Counted from the stretch's first letter, positions 1-7,945 are shown. The stretch is DNA of 64,000 nucleotides from JAWOLE01 sp963815655 (GCA_963815655.1 CAWFHK010000001.1:1426001-1490000); one strand, 5' to 3'. Program-made: numbers and translations. Notes: generated from the sequence alone by a model not told the origin.

Positions 1-603
1 CAACTGCTCCTGGATCGGGAGCTTGATGTCCTCGCGCTTGGGCAGCTCCACGACCGTGCCGGAGAACGTCTCCGGGGAGAGGTCCAGCCAGCCCGGGACT
101 CCTCGCGCCCGGGCGGTCTCGACCGAGGCCTTGATCTGCTCGTTGACCCGGCTCTTCTCCTTGATCGCCACGACATGGCCCTTCCCCACCCGGTACGATG
201 GGATTGAGACCTTCCGGCCGTTGACCGTCACGTGGCCGTGGCGGACGAGCTGGCGCGACTGCGCCCGCGACGCCGCGAACCCGAGGGCATAGACGACGTT
301 GTCCAGGCGCCTCTCGAGCTCCTCGAGGAGGTTCGCTCCCGTGATCCCCTTGCGGCGCTCGGCGCGCCCGAAGGTCAGCCGGAATTGCCCCTCGAGGAGT
401 CCGTAGATCCGCTTGACCTTCTGCTTCTCGCGGAGCTGGATTCCGTAGCCCAGGAGCTTGCTGCGCCGGCGGCCGTGCTGCCCCGGCGGGTAGTTGCGCC
501 GCTCGATCGCGCACTTGTCCTTGAAACAGCGGTCCCCTTTCAGGAACAGCTTCATTCCCTCGCGCCGGCAGAGCCGACAGACCGATTCGGTATATCGAGC
601 CAC
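1..603 (-). CDS. rpsD: 30S ribosomal protein S4 (3' end cut by window edge)
   Basis: Primary 16S rRNA-binding protein that nucleates assembly of the 30S body; in many bacteria it also represses its own operon. The start is a GTG at 603-601: GGAGGAG lies about seven bases upstream and the product then opens MARYTESVC, the usual N-terminus. 201 residues are present, so only a handful of C-terminal residues are missing from a protein normally about 205 long. Cys9, Cys12, Cys26 and Cys31 form the four-cysteine zinc site of C+ type S4. It follows rpsK across a spacer filled by a repeat module; rpoA and rplQ would be expected next, outside the window. Confidence 0.95.
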   Translation of the reverse strand, partial: MARYTESVCRLCRREGMKLFLKGDRCFKDKCAIERRNYPPGQHGRRRSKLLGYGIQLREKQKVKRIYGLLEGQFRLTFGRAERRKGITGANLLEELERRLDNVVYALGFAASRAQSRQLVRHGHVTVNGRKVSIPSYRVGKGHVVAIKEKSRVNEQIKASVETARARGVPGWLDLSPETFSGTVVELPKREDIKLPIQEQL

Positions 604-678
604 TCGGTTTCTCCTCCAGGTCCCTCGTTTGTTTGCGTCCTTCTTCCCGGCCAGGACCTGGGAGCCGGTTTACAGACA

Positions 679-742
679 AGGTGGTAGGTGGAAAGTGGTG
701 GGTGTTAGGGCCCTACCACCCACGACCTATCACCGACCACCT
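679..742. repeat. Heptad inverted-arm module, GTAGGTG class
   Basis: Left arm 679-710 is a degenerate tandem of TAGGTGG-like heptads; right arm 711-742 is the reverse complement type (CCTACCACC...). The arms abut with almost no loop. It fills the rpsK-rpsD gap, has no T-tract, and would be transcribed as a long imperfect stem. Confidence 0.75.
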
Positions 743-744
743 AC

Positions 745-1185
745 TCAGACTCTCCTCCGCTTCCTCGGGCGGCATCCGTTATGCGGAATCGGCGTCGTGT
801 CCTTGATGGACTTGATGTCGAGACCGTTGGCCTGGAGCGCCCGGATGGCCGACTCCCGGCCCGCTCCGGGGCCCGTGACGCGCACGTCCACCGACCTCAC
901 GCCGTGCTCCTTGGCCCCTTCGGCGCAGTTGGCCGCGGCGAGCTGGGCGGCGAAGGGCGTTCCCTTGCGCGAGCCCTTGAAGCCGATGCGGCCGGCCGAC
1001 GACCAGGCCAGCACGCCCCCCTCCTGGTCCGCCACCGTGATGACGGTGTTGTTGAAGGAAGCCTGCACCGTCGCGATCGCGTGCGGGATGTTCTTCTTTT
1101 CCTTCTTCGCCGCGCGCGGGCGCTTCCCCTTGGCTCCCTTGACGGGTTTTTCCGGCGTCGCGCTGGTTGGAGTGGCTTCAGCCAT
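745..1185 (-). CDS. rpsK: 30S ribosomal protein S11
   Basis: Component of the 30S platform, contacting 16S rRNA near the Shine-Dalgarno helix. The 146-residue product is longer than the usual ~129 because of a Lys/Ala/Pro-rich N-terminal extension of about 25 residues (MAEATPTSATPEKPVKGAKG). The S11 core starts near KKNIPHAIATVQASFNNT and ends in the basic NGCRPRKRRRV tail. ATG start preceded by AGAGGAAC. It lies between rpsM and rpsD in the order of the alpha operon, with repeat-bearing spacers on both sides. Identity is certain; the role of the extension is unknown. Confidence 0.97.
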   Translation of the reverse strand: MAEATPTSATPEKPVKGAKGKRPRAAKKEKKNIPHAIATVQASFNNTVITVADQEGGVLAWSSAGRIGFKGSRKGTPFAAQLAAANCAEGAKEHGVRSVDVRVTGPGAGRESAIRALQANGLDIKSIKDTTPIPHNGCRPRKRRRV

Positions 1186-1210
1186 TTGTTCCTCTCAAAT
1201 GAAATCGTGC

Positions 1211-1283
1211 GATCGGGTGATCGGGTGATCGGGTGATCGCGTCTTTCACATCACCCGATCGCAAATCACCCGATCATCCGATT
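1211..1283. repeat. Inverted-arm module, 8-bp GATCGGGT class
   Basis: Left arm 1211-1240 carries tandem GATCGGGT units; right arm 1248-1283 carries ATCACCCG-type units, the reverse complement. Short spacer GTCTTTC lies between. It occupies the rpsM-rpsK gap. The same 8-bp class recurs at 19264-19346. Confidence 0.75.
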
Positions 1284-1288
1284 CTTTC

Positions 1289-1672
1289 TCACTTCTTGGT
1301 GGCCTTCTTCTTGCCGGCGATCGTCTGCTTGCGCGGTCCCTTGCGGGTCCGGGCGTTGGTGTGCGTGCGCTGCCCCCGCACCGGCAGGTTGCGGCGGTGC
1401 CGCATCCCCCGGTAGCACCCGATGTCCATCAGCCGCTTGATGTCCATCGAGGTGTCCTTGCGCAGGTCCCCTTCGACCTTCACGTCGTCGGTGATGACCT
1501 TGCGGATGCGGACGACCTCCTCCTCCGACAGGTCCTTGACCCGGGTGTCGGGCCGGACATCCGCCTTCTCGAGGATGAAGTTCGACTTCGGCCGGCCGAT
1601 CCCGTAGATGTAGGTCAGCCCGATTTCGACTCTCTTGTTCAGCGGAAGGTCCACGCCTGCTATGCGAGCCAT
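1289..1672 (-). CDS. rpsM: 30S ribosomal protein S13
   Basis: 30S head protein that contacts 16S rRNA and forms bridges to the 50S subunit and contacts with P-site tRNA. The 127-residue product matches family length. It opens MARIAGVDLPLNKRVEIGLT and carries the conserved C-terminal stretch RGQRTHTNARTRKGPRK followed by a Lys-rich tail. First gene of the alpha-operon block; separated from rpmJ by a repeat module rather than by a recognisable terminator, so read-through from the spc block is likely. Confidence 0.97.
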   Translation of the reverse strand: MARIAGVDLPLNKRVEIGLTYIYGIGRPKSNFILEKADVRPDTRVKDLSEEEVVRIRKVITDDVKVEGDLRKDTSMDIKRLMDIGCYRGMRHRRNLPVRGQRTHTNARTRKGPRKQTIAGKKKATKK

Positions 1673-1683
1673 CTCATCTCCTC

Positions 1684-1759
1684 AGGTGGTAGGTGGTAGG
1701 TGGTAGGTGGTAGGGACCGGGGTCTTCCCTGGCACCTGATGCCTGACACCTGATACCTA
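1684..1759. repeat. Heptad inverted-arm module, mixed TAGGTGG / CAGGTGT arms
   Basis: Left arm 1684-1715 is a clean TAGGTGG tandem. Right arm 1733-1759 is built from CACCTGA-type units, so the arms are only partly complementary. The spacer GACCGGGGTCTTCCC resembles those of other modules. It lies between rpmJ and rpsM. Confidence 0.7.
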
Positions 1760-1763
1760 TCTC

Positions 1764-1877
1764 TTATCCCTGCCTCTGCTTGTGCTTGGGGATCGGGCAG
1801 ATCACGCGGACGACCCCCTTGCGGTGGACGATCTTGCACTTGACGCAGATTTTCTTGACCGACGCCCTGACTTTCAC
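1764..1877 (-). CDS. rpmJ: 50S ribosomal protein L36
   Basis: Smallest 50S protein, binding domain V/VI rRNA near the peptidyl-transferase region. The 37-residue frame begins at a GTG (1877-1875): MKVRASVKKICVKCKIVH, then RKGVVRVICPIPKHKQRQG and TAA. Cys11, Cys14, Cys27 and His32 make the zinc-ribbon ligand set, so this is the zinc-dependent C+ form. It lies nine bases beyond the infA stop, as in the spc operon of many bacteria. Confidence 0.95.
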   Translation of the reverse strand: MKVRASVKKICVKCKIVHRKGVVRVICPIPKHKQRQG

Positions 1878-1886
1878 GACGAACTC

Positions 1887-2105
1887 CTACTTGTACCTGT
1901 AAATGATGCGCCCCCGCGTCAGGTCGTATGGCGACAGCTCGACGAGCACCTTGTCGCCGGGAAGGATCCGGATGAAGTTCTTCCGCATCTTTCCCGAGAT
2001 GTGCGCCAGGACCTGATGTTTGTTCTCCAGCTCCACCTTGAACATAGCATTGGGCAGCGGCTCCACCACCGTGGCCATGACCTCGATCGCCTCTTCCTTC
2101 GACAC
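1887..2105 (-). CDS. infA: Translation initiation factor IF-1
   Basis: OB-fold factor that blocks the ribosomal A site during 30S initiation and cooperates with IF-2 and IF-3. The 72-residue frame starts at GTG (2105-2103), giving MSKEEAIEVMATVVEPLPNA and ending DLTRGRIIYRYK; 72 is the exact family length. A GGGGAG sequence just upstream, within the end of map, can serve as ribosome binding site. The tight map-infA-rpmJ order is typical of the spc operon. Confidence 0.95.
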   Translation of the reverse strand: MSKEEAIEVMATVVEPLPNAMFKVELENKHQVLAHISGKMRKNFIRILPGDKVLVELSPYDLTRGRIIYRYK

Positions 2106-2110
2106 CGCGC

Positions 2111-2902
2111 CTACTCCCCGACCGCCGCGGCACGGCCCGCGGAGGGATCGGCGAGCCGTCCGAGTCCCAGGATGACGGCGCCCTGCGGCCCGATCGTGAC
2201 GGTGAACTCGAAGTGCGCCGACGCGCTGCCGTCTCTCGTCCGCACCGTCCAACCGTCGCCGCCCACCGCGACGTCCGCCCCGCCCAGGTTGAACATCGGC
2301 TCGATGGCGATGACCATGCCGCTCTTCAGGACGCCGCCCCGCCCTCCCGGACCGTAGTTGGGGATCTGGGGCTCCTCGTGGAGGGCCGTCCCGACGCCGT
2401 GTCCGACGAAGTCGCGCACGACGCCGTAGCCGCTGGCCAGGGCCAGGGACTCCACCGCCGCCCCGATGTCGGAGACCCGGTTGCCCGGGCGGGCCGCGGC
2501 GATCCCCGCCTCGAGGGCCCGGCGGGTCGTTTCGAGCAGCTGGGCGCGCTCCGCGGTGATGCGGCCGACCGGCATGGTCCGCGCGGCGTCGCCGTAGTAG
2601 CCGTCCACAATCGCGCCGCAATCGACGCCGACGATGTCTCCTTCTTTCAAAGACCGTTTCCCGGGGATGCCGTGCACGACCTCGTCGTTGATGGACGTGC
2701 AGAGGGTCTTCGGGTAACCCCTGTACCCCACGAACGCCGGACGGGCGCCCTGCCGGCGGATCTCCGCCTCGGCGATCCGGTCGAGCTCCTCGGTCGTGAC
2801 TCCGGGAGCCACCGCCTTTTCAACGGCGTCGAGCGTCTCCAGGACGACCCGCGACGCCTCTTCCAGCTTGACGAGCTCTTCGAAGCTCCGGATGGTGATC
2901 AC
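2111..2902 (-). CDS. map: Type I methionine aminopeptidase
   Basis: Removes the initiator methionine from nascent proteins with small second residues, a cytosolic di-metal hydrolase. The 263-residue product has the pita-bread fold ligands in order: Asp in VDCGAIV, Asp in GDAART, His in GHGVGTALHE, Glu in IEPMF and Glu in HFEFTVTI. Length matches type Ia enzymes with no N-terminal zinc finger. The start overlaps the adk stop by four bases (ATGA), implying translational coupling. A C-terminal tail rich in Ala/Gly (after LGLGRLAD) is slightly longer than usual. Confidence 0.96.
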   Translation of the reverse strand: MITIRSFEELVKLEEASRVVLETLDAVEKAVAPGVTTEELDRIAEAEIRRQGARPAFVGYRGYPKTLCTSINDEVVHGIPGKRSLKEGDIVGVDCGAIVDGYYGDAARTMPVGRITAERAQLLETTRRALEAGIAAARPGNRVSDIGAAVESLALASGYGVVRDFVGHGVGTALHEEPQIPNYGPGGRGGVLKSGMVIAIEPMFNLGGADVAVGGDGWTVRTRDGSASAHFEFTVTIGPQGAVILGLGRLADPSAGRAAAVGE

Positions 2903-3501
2903 GCGAGGGCGCCCCGCTTCTGATCGAGGGCGCCGCCGATCCGGTCGGCGACCTCCGCGATCCCGCCCATGCCATCCACGTCTGTCAATGAGCCGCGCCG
3001 GCGGTAGAACTCGACGAGAGGCTCCGTCTTCTCGTGGTAGACGCGAAGCCGCTCGAGCACCGTCTCCCGGCGGTCGTCGGCGCGATTCTCCTGGCCCGAC
3101 CGCCCCGCCAGCCGGTCGATCAGCGCCGTTTCGGGCACGGAGAGATTGAGAACCGCGGAGATCTCCTTTTCATTTCCGGAGAGGAGCCGGTCCAGCGCCG
3201 CCGCCTGGTCCACCGTGCGCGGGAAGCCGTCCAGGACGAACCCGGCGCGGGCGTCCGGGGCGGCGATCCTCTCGCGGATCAGGGCGATCATCAGGTCGTC
3301 GGAAACGAGGTCCCCCGCCTCCATGACGGCCTTCACCCGCCGGCCGAGCGGCGTCCCCTCGCGCACGGCCGCCCGCAGCATCTCGCCCGTGGAGATCGCG
3401 GGGATTCGCAGGCGCTCCGCCAGCAGTTTCGCCTGAGTCCCCTTCCCGCTGCCGGGAGGTCCCAGAAGGACCACGTGCACCGGCTTACCCGCGCCGTCCA
3501 C
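2899..3501 (-). CDS. adk: Adenylate kinase
   Basis: Catalyses ATP + AMP = 2 ADP. P-loop GPPGSGKGT lies near the N-terminus, the NMP-binding region follows (AISTGEMLRAAV), then DGFPRT, and the LID is the short, cysteine-free kind (RLAGRSGQENRADDRRE), giving 200 residues instead of about 214. The first usable start is GTG at 3501, overlapping the end of secY by 17 bases. An internal GTG at 3480 would give MHVVLLGPPG, which fits the family N-terminus better, so the exact start is unsettled. The secY-adk-map order is the spc-operon order of many bacteria. Confidence 0.95.
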   Translation of the reverse strand: MDGAGKPVHVVLLGPPGSGKGTQAKLLAERLRIPAISTGEMLRAAVREGTPLGRRVKAVMEAGDLVSDDLMIALIRERIAAPDARAGFVLDGFPRTVDQAAALDRLLSGNEKEISAVLNLSVPETALIDRLAGRSGQENRADDRRETVLERLRVYHEKTEPLVEFYRRRGSLTDVDGMGGIAEVADRIGGALDQKRGALA

Positions 3502-4873
3502 GGATCCGGCTCTTCTTCAGGAAGCCCGTGTAGTGGTGCTCGACGAGCTTCGATTCGACCTGCTGGACGGTGTCCATGGCCACGCCGACCACGATCAGGA
3601 GCGACGTCCCGCCGAAGTAGAAGTTGAAGCCGAAGCCCTGCGTGACGAAGCGCGGCAGGATCGCGTCGAGCGTCGGCCCGATCCAGGGAAGGCTCTGCAC
3701 CTTGAAGCCGCTCGAGAGGAACTCGGGCAGGAGCGCGACGAAACTCAGGTAAACCGCGCCGACGATCGTCAGGCGCGACAGGACCGTGTCGATGTAGTCG
3801 GCCGTCTTCTTGCCCGGCCGGATTCCCGGGATGAAGCCGCCGTACTTGCGCATGTTGTCGGCGGTGTCGACGGGGTTGAAGACGATCGAGGTGTAGAAAT
3901 AGCAGAAGAAGAGGATGCCCACGCCGTAGAGGAGAACGTAGAGGGGCTGCCCCTGCGAGAGAGAGCTCGCCACCTTCTTCATCCAGTCCGCCCCCACGAA
4001 ATTGGAGAAGTAGTAGGGGATCTGCAGGATCGAGATCGCGAAGATGATCGGGATGACGCCTCCCGTGTTGACGCGGAGCGGGAGATAGGTGTTCTGCCCG
4101 CCGTAGACCCGCCGTCCCACGACCCGCTTGGCGTACTGGACGGGGATGCGCCTCTGCGCCCTCTCGACGAACACGATCAGGGCGACGATGCCCGTCATGA
4201 AGACGAGCACCATGATGAGCGTCAGGATCGAGAGGTTGCCCGTCCGGATCGAATCGAAGAGGCTGAAGATCGCGGAGGGGAGACGCACCACGATCCCCGC
4301 GAAGATGATGAGCGAGATCCCGTTGCCGATGCCCCGCTCGGTGATCTGCTCGCCCAGCCACATGATGAAGATCGTCCCGGTCGTGAGCGTCAAGACCGTC
4401 AGCAGGCGGAAGCTCCAGCCGCCGTGGGGGATCAGGTGCGCGCCGCCCGGGGTGCTCTGCTTCTCGAGCCAGAGGGCGATGCCCGTCGCCTGGATGAGGG
4501 AGAGGAGGACCGTTCCGTAGCGCGTGTACTGTGTGATCTTCTTGCGCCCCATCTCCCCTTCCTTGGAGAGCTTCTCCAGATACGGCCAGACGACCGTCAG
4601 GAGCTGCAGGATGATCGACGCGGAGATGTACGGCATGATCCCCAGGGCAAAAACCGAGAGGCGGCGCAGCGCGCCTCCGGAGAAAATGTCGAGGAAGCCG
4701 AAGAGGGACCCGGCCGTGGACCGGAAGAAATCGTTCATCGCGGCCGGATCGATGCCGGGCGTCGGGATGTGCGCTCCCAGGCGATAGACGGCCAGCAGCA
4801 GGAACGTGAAGATGACCCGCTTGCGCAGGTCGGGCACGCTGAAGATGTTGGCGAAGCTCTGGAAAGCACTCAC
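3485..4873 (-). CDS. secY: Preprotein translocase channel subunit SecY
   Basis: Ten-helix inner-membrane channel of the Sec system, partner of SecE (encoded at 31065-31286) and SecG. The GTG at 4873-4871 was chosen because it overlaps the rplO stop as GTGA, has GAGGTGG upstream and gives MSAFQSFANIFSVPDLRKR, a normal SecY start; a TTG 18 bases further upstream is the only alternative. Product 462 residues. The plug and first helix region (RLGAHIPTPGID) and the cytoplasmic loop arginines of RRIPVQYAKRVVGRR are present. Translationally coupled to rplO. Confidence 0.96.
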   Translation of the reverse strand: MSAFQSFANIFSVPDLRKRVIFTFLLLAVYRLGAHIPTPGIDPAAMNDFFRSTAGSLFGFLDIFSGGALRRLSVFALGIMPYISASIILQLLTVVWPYLEKLSKEGEMGRKKITQYTRYGTVLLSLIQATGIALWLEKQSTPGGAHLIPHGGWSFRLLTVLTLTTGTIFIMWLGEQITERGIGNGISLIIFAGIVVRLPSAIFSLFDSIRTGNLSILTLIMVLVFMTGIVALIVFVERAQRRIPVQYAKRVVGRRVYGGQNTYLPLRVNTGGVIPIIFAISILQIPYYFSNFVGADWMKKVASSLSQGQPLYVLLYGVGILFFCYFYTSIVFNPVDTADNMRKYGGFIPGIRPGKKTADYIDTVLSRLTIVGAVYLSFVALLPEFLSSGFKVQSLPWIGPTLDAILPRFVTQGFGFNFYFGGTSLLIVVGVAMDTVQQVESKLVEHHYTGFLKKSRIRGRRG

Positions 4874-5556
4874 CGGGGAACCACCTCGCAACGGCCTCCG
4901 GCGGCCTCGATCGAGGCCCGGGCCGCCGCCGAGAACTTGTGCGCCGAGACGGTCAGGGCCTTGGTGATCGCGCCGTCGCCGAGGATCTTGACCGGGCGGC
5001 TGCGGCGCGCGAGTCTCCTCTCGGCCAGGGCCTCCAGCGTCACCGCGGCGCCCGCCTCGAAACGGTCGAGATCGGAGATGTTGACGATGTCGTATTCCAC
5101 CCGGAAGATGTTGGTGAAGCCGCGCTTGGGCACCCGCCGGTGGAGAGGCATCTGCCCCCCCTCGAAGCCGCGCTGATGGCGGTAGCCGGTGCGCGATTTC
5201 TGCCCCTTGTTACCGCGTCCGGCGGTCTTCCCGTGGCCGCTGCCGGGCCCGCGGCCGACGCGCTTGCGCGCATGGGTCGCGCCGGGCGACGGGCGCAGGT
5301 CGTGGATGCCGGTGAAGACCGACGCCCGGACCGGCATCGCCGGAGCCTCCGCGGAGGGCTCCGCCGCGACCGGTTCCGGTCTCTGCTTCTTCGGCTTCGC
5401 GTAGGTCCGCGCGGGCCGGCGCGCCGGGCGCGGGGCCGCAGCCTTCTTCTTCGGCGGCGGCGCCTTGGGTTTGGCGGCCTTTGCCTTGTGGGCGGGCTTG
5501 TCGGCCGCAGCCTTGGCGGAGGCGGACGGCTTCTTCGTGTCTTTCTTTTCGGCCAT
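4870..5556 (-). CDS. rplO: 50S ribosomal protein L15 with long basic N-terminal extension
   Basis: Late-assembling 50S protein bridging several 23S rRNA domains. The conserved L15 core begins near residue 84 (GIHDLRPSPGATHARKRVGR, then GPGSGHGKTAGRGNKGQ). Before it lies an 80-residue Ala/Lys/Pro-rich stretch without predicted fold, making the product 228 residues against the usual ~145. The ATG has no in-frame competitor that would exclude the extension except far inside, and the extension is rich in codons matching the rest of the gene. The gene lies between rpmD (three-base gap) and secY (overlapping). Confidence 0.94.
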   Translation of the reverse strand: MAEKKDTKKPSASAKAAADKPAHKAKAAKPKAPPPKKKAAAPRPARRPARTYAKPKKQRPEPVAAEPSAEAPAMPVRASVFTGIHDLRPSPGATHARKRVGRGPGSGHGKTAGRGNKGQKSRTGYRHQRGFEGGQMPLHRRVPKRGFTNIFRVEYDIVNISDLDRFEAGAAVTLEALAERRLARRSRPVKILGDGAITKALTVSAHKFSAAARASIEAAGGRCEVVPR

Positions 5557-5559
5557 GGA

Positions 5560-5805
5560 CTAGTCCTTCACGATCTCGACCAGGTGCCGCACATGCCGGA
5601 CCATTCCCCGGATCGCCGGGTCGTCGGGCCGGACGATCCGCTGGCCGAGGCGGCGGAACCCGAGTCCGTGGAGCGTCGCCTTCTGCTTCCGGGGCGCGCA
5701 GATCCCGCTCCGGACCCAGTGCAGGGTCACGGTCCCCTTCGCCCCCTTCTTCGCCCGTTCCGGCGCCTTCGCCTCGGGCGGATTCGGATTCTCCATCTCG
5801 GTCAC
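5560..5805 (-). CDS. rpmD: 50S ribosomal protein L30
   Basis: Small globular 50S protein binding 23S and 5S rRNA regions. The L30 fold is visible from TVTLHWVRSGICAPRKQKAT through LGFRRLGQRIVRPDDPAIRG to HLVEIVKD. With a GTG start at 5805, overlapping the rpsE stop as GTGA, the product has 81 residues, about 20 more than typical because of an N-terminal Glu/Lys/Pro-rich tail. ATG at 5796 is an alternative start. Position between rpsE and rplO is the conserved spc order. Confidence 0.93.
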   Translation of the reverse strand: MTEMENPNPPEAKAPERAKKGAKGTVTLHWVRSGICAPRKQKATLHGLGFRRLGQRIVRPDDPAIRGMVRHVRHLVEIVKD

Positions 5806-6350
5806 GCCTTCGTCTCCGTCTCGACCGCGCCCATGCCGCGGCGTTTGCGCATTTCGTCCTCGTTCTTGAGTCTGAGGAGCCCCTCGAACGTCGCCTTGAT
5901 CACGTTGTGCGGGTTGGTCGTCCGCAGCGACTTGGTCAGGATGTCCGCGACTCCGACCGACTCGAGAACCGCGCGCACCGGTCCGCCGGCGATGACGCCG
6001 GTCCCCGCCGCCGCGGGCTTCAACAACACGCGTCCCGCGCCGTACCGGCCGATGACCGTGTGCGGGATCGTCGTCCCCTTCAGGCTGATCGCCTGCATGT
6101 TCTTCTTGGCCATCTCGATCCCCTTCTTGATGGCCATCGGCACTTCCTTGGCCTTCCCGGAGCCGTAGCCGACCCGCCCCTGCCCGTCGCCGACGACGAC
6201 CAGGGCCGAGAAGGAGAAGTTCTTGCCTCCCTTGACGACCTTGGTCACGCGGTTGATATGAACGACGCGGTCGATCAGCTCGCGTCCCTGCGCGTCCCGC
6301 TCTTTTTCCCTTTCGCGCGGAGCGCGGGAGGGTCCCCGGTTGCTGTTCAT
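5802..6350 (-). CDS. rpsE: 30S ribosomal protein S5
   Basis: 30S body protein at the mRNA entry site, important for decoding fidelity; mutations in its loop give spectinomycin resistance. The 182-residue product includes the dsRNA-binding-like N-domain (RVVHINRVTKVVKGGKNFSF) with the VKGGK loop intact, followed by the C-domain (GTGVIAGGPVRAVLESVGV). An N-terminal Arg/Glu-rich tail accounts for the ~15 extra residues. ATG at 6350 follows a short 15-base gap after rplR. Confidence 0.97.
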   Translation of the reverse strand: MNSNRGPSRAPREREKERDAQGRELIDRVVHINRVTKVVKGGKNFSFSALVVVGDGQGRVGYGSGKAKEVPMAIKKGIEMAKKNMQAISLKGTTIPHTVIGRYGAGRVLLKPAAAGTGVIAGGPVRAVLESVGVADILTKSLRTTNPHNVIKATFEGLLRLKNEDEMRKRRGMGAVETETKA

Positions 6351-6366
6351 CGGTTCTCCATGGCTC

Positions 6367-6732
6367 TCAGAACTCCAGTCCGCCTTCGCGGGCGGCGTCG
6401 GCGAGCGCTTTCACCTTGCCGTGATAGATGTAGCCGCCGCGGTCAAAAACGACTCTCCCGATCCCTTTTTCCTTCGCGCGGTCGGCGACCAGCTTCCCGA
6501 CCCGTTTCGCGGTGCCGACGTTGGCCCCGGCCTTGCCTTCCTTCTTCAAGTTCTCGTCGAGCGAGGAGGCGTGCGCGAGCGTGCGTCCGCTGGCGTCGTC
6601 GATGACCTGCGCGTAGATGTGCTTGCCGCTCTTGAAGACGGCCAGGCGCGGCCGGTCGACCGATCCCCGGACTTTCTGCTGGATCCGGATGCGGACGCGG
6701 CGGCGCGCCTCGACTCTCTTTTCGGTTTTCAT
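6367..6732 (-). CDS. rplR: 50S ribosomal protein L18
   Basis: Binds 5S rRNA together with L5 and anchors it in the central protuberance. The 121-residue product carries the conserved RPRLAVFKSGKHIYAQVIDD core and the C-terminal FDRGGYIYHGKVKALADAAR motif, and ends GGLEF as is typical. Length is standard. Three-base gap from rplF; spc operon order rplF-rplR-rpsE is preserved. Confidence 0.97.
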   Translation of the reverse strand: MKTEKRVEARRRVRIRIQQKVRGSVDRPRLAVFKSGKHIYAQVIDDASGRTLAHASSLDENLKKEGKAGANVGTAKRVGKLVADRAKEKGIGRVVFDRGGYIYHGKVKALADAAREGGLEF

Positions 6733-6735
6733 GGC

Positions 6736-7278
6736 TTACTTCCCGCCCGCCTTTCCGACCTTGCGCCGGATGACCTCGTTCGCGTACTTGATCCCCTTCG
6801 CCTTGTACGGATCGGGAATGCGCAGCTTCCGGATCTCGGCCGCGGTCTGGCCGACCACCTGCCGGTCGGCGCCGGAGATGGAGAGCTTGCCCGCCTTGGC
6901 GTCGAGCGCGACCGTGATCCCCTCCGGGATCGGGAAGTTGACGGGATGCGAGTAGCCGATCGAGAAGACGATCGTCTTCCCCTTGACTTCGGCCTTGTAC
7001 CCGACGCCGACGATCTCCAGGTCCCGGGAGAACCCCTTCGTGACGCCCTCGACGGAGTTGGCGACGAGACTGCGCAGGAGGCCGTGGAACGCCCTCTCGC
7101 GCGGCTGGTCGCCGGAGCGGGCGATCCGGATCTCGCCGCCGTCGATCGAGACCGTCAGGCCCGGCAGGATCCGGTTGGACAGCTCCCCCTTGGGCCCCTT
7201 GACCCTCAGGACGTTGCCGTCCCTGTTCACCTCGACCCCCTTGGGGATCGCGACCGGCATTTTCCCTATTCGTGACAC
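6736..7278 (-). CDS. rplF: 50S ribosomal protein L6
   Basis: 50S protein near the sarcin-ricin loop and the factor-binding site. The start is GTG at 7278 with AGGAGA about nine bases upstream, giving MSRIGKMPVAIPKGVEVNRD, the family N-terminus. The 180-residue length is standard and the duplicated L6 fold is complete; the signature VGQTAAEIRKLRIPDPYKAK lies near the C-terminus. It follows rpsH in the spc order. Confidence 0.97.
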   Translation of the reverse strand: MSRIGKMPVAIPKGVEVNRDGNVLRVKGPKGELSNRILPGLTVSIDGGEIRIARSGDQPRERAFHGLLRSLVANSVEGVTKGFSRDLEIVGVGYKAEVKGKTIVFSIGYSHPVNFPIPEGITVALDAKAGKLSISGADRQVVGQTAAEIRKLRIPDPYKAKGIKYANEVIRRKVGKAGGK

Positions 7279-7306
7279 GTGTGTGTTCTCCTACCCAAAC
7301 CGCCGC

Positions 7307-7708
7307 TCACCAGACGTTGCAGAGGATCTCGCCGCCGAGCCTGGCGTCGCGCGCCTGGCGGCCGGTGAGAATCCCGCGGGAGGTCGAGACGATCGAGATT
7401 CCGAGCCCCCCCAGGACCTCGGGAATGGCCTTCGCGGGCGAGTAGACCCTGCGGCCCGGACGGGAGACCCGCTCCAGGCCGTTGACGATCGGCTCGCCGT
7501 CCGCGTCGTATTTCAGGCCGACCCGCAGGAGCGGGCGCCCCTTCTCCTCGACGCGGCGGTAGGAGACGACATACCCCTCCTCCGCGAGGACCTTGACGAG
7601 ACTCTCCTTGACGCGCGACGCGGGGATGTCCACGCGGTCGTGGCCCGCCCGCATGCCGTTGCGGAGGCGGTTCAGGAGATCGGTGATCGGATCGCCGGTT
7701 GCGTTCAT
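7307..7708 (-). CDS. rpsH: 30S ribosomal protein S8
   Basis: Central-domain 16S rRNA binder; in enterobacteria it is also the translational repressor of the spc operon. The 133-residue product opens MNATGDPITDLLNRLRNGMR and carries the C-terminal RNA-binding motif GISIVSTSRGILTGRQARDA and closes EILCNVW. The start lies four bases after the rpsN stop, so translation is probably coupled. Whether autogenous control exists here cannot be read from the sequence. Confidence 0.97.
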   Translation of the reverse strand: MNATGDPITDLLNRLRNGMRAGHDRVDIPASRVKESLVKVLAEEGYVVSYRRVEEKGRPLLRVGLKYDADGEPIVNGLERVSRPGRRVYSPAKAIPEVLGGLGISIVSTSRGILTGRQARDARLGGEILCNVW

Positions 7709-7712
7709 GGCG

Positions 7713-7898
7713 TCACCACGAGGCCTTGAGCACCCCGGGCAGGTATCCCGCCGAGGCGTTCTGACGGAAGCAGATCCGGCAGAGCTGGAACTTGCGGTAC
7801 ACGCTGCGCGCCCGGCCGCAGATGCGGCAGCGGCGCACCTTGCGCGTCATGAATTTCGGCTTCCTCGCCGCCTTGATGATCATTGCTCTTCTGGCCAT
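7713..7898 (-). CDS. rpsN: 30S ribosomal protein S14, zinc-binding type Z
   Basis: 30S head protein. At 61 residues it is the short type Z form with two CxxC pairs, CRICGRAR and CRICFRQN, that bind zinc; the long cysteine-free form is about 100 residues. N-terminal MARRAMIIKAARKPKFMTRK is standard. A single-arm heptad tract lies upstream between it and rplE. Together with C+ forms of S4, L33 and L36 this points to a cell that keeps zinc-dependent ribosomal proteins. Confidence 0.96.
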   Translation of the reverse strand: MARRAMIIKAARKPKFMTRKVRRCRICGRARSVYRKFQLCRICFRQNASAGYLPGVLKASW

Positions 7899-7902
7899 CT
7901 TT

Positions 7903-7945
7903 GGTCCTCAGTCCTTAATCCCTGGTCCCTGATTCCTGGTCCCGG
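7903..7945. repeat. Single-arm heptad tract, GGTCCCT class
   Basis: About six degenerate heptads (AGTCCTT, AATCCCT, GGTCCCT, GATTCCT, GGTCCCG) fill the rplE-rpsN gap. No facing complementary arm is visible, so this is a half module. Confidence 0.6.
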
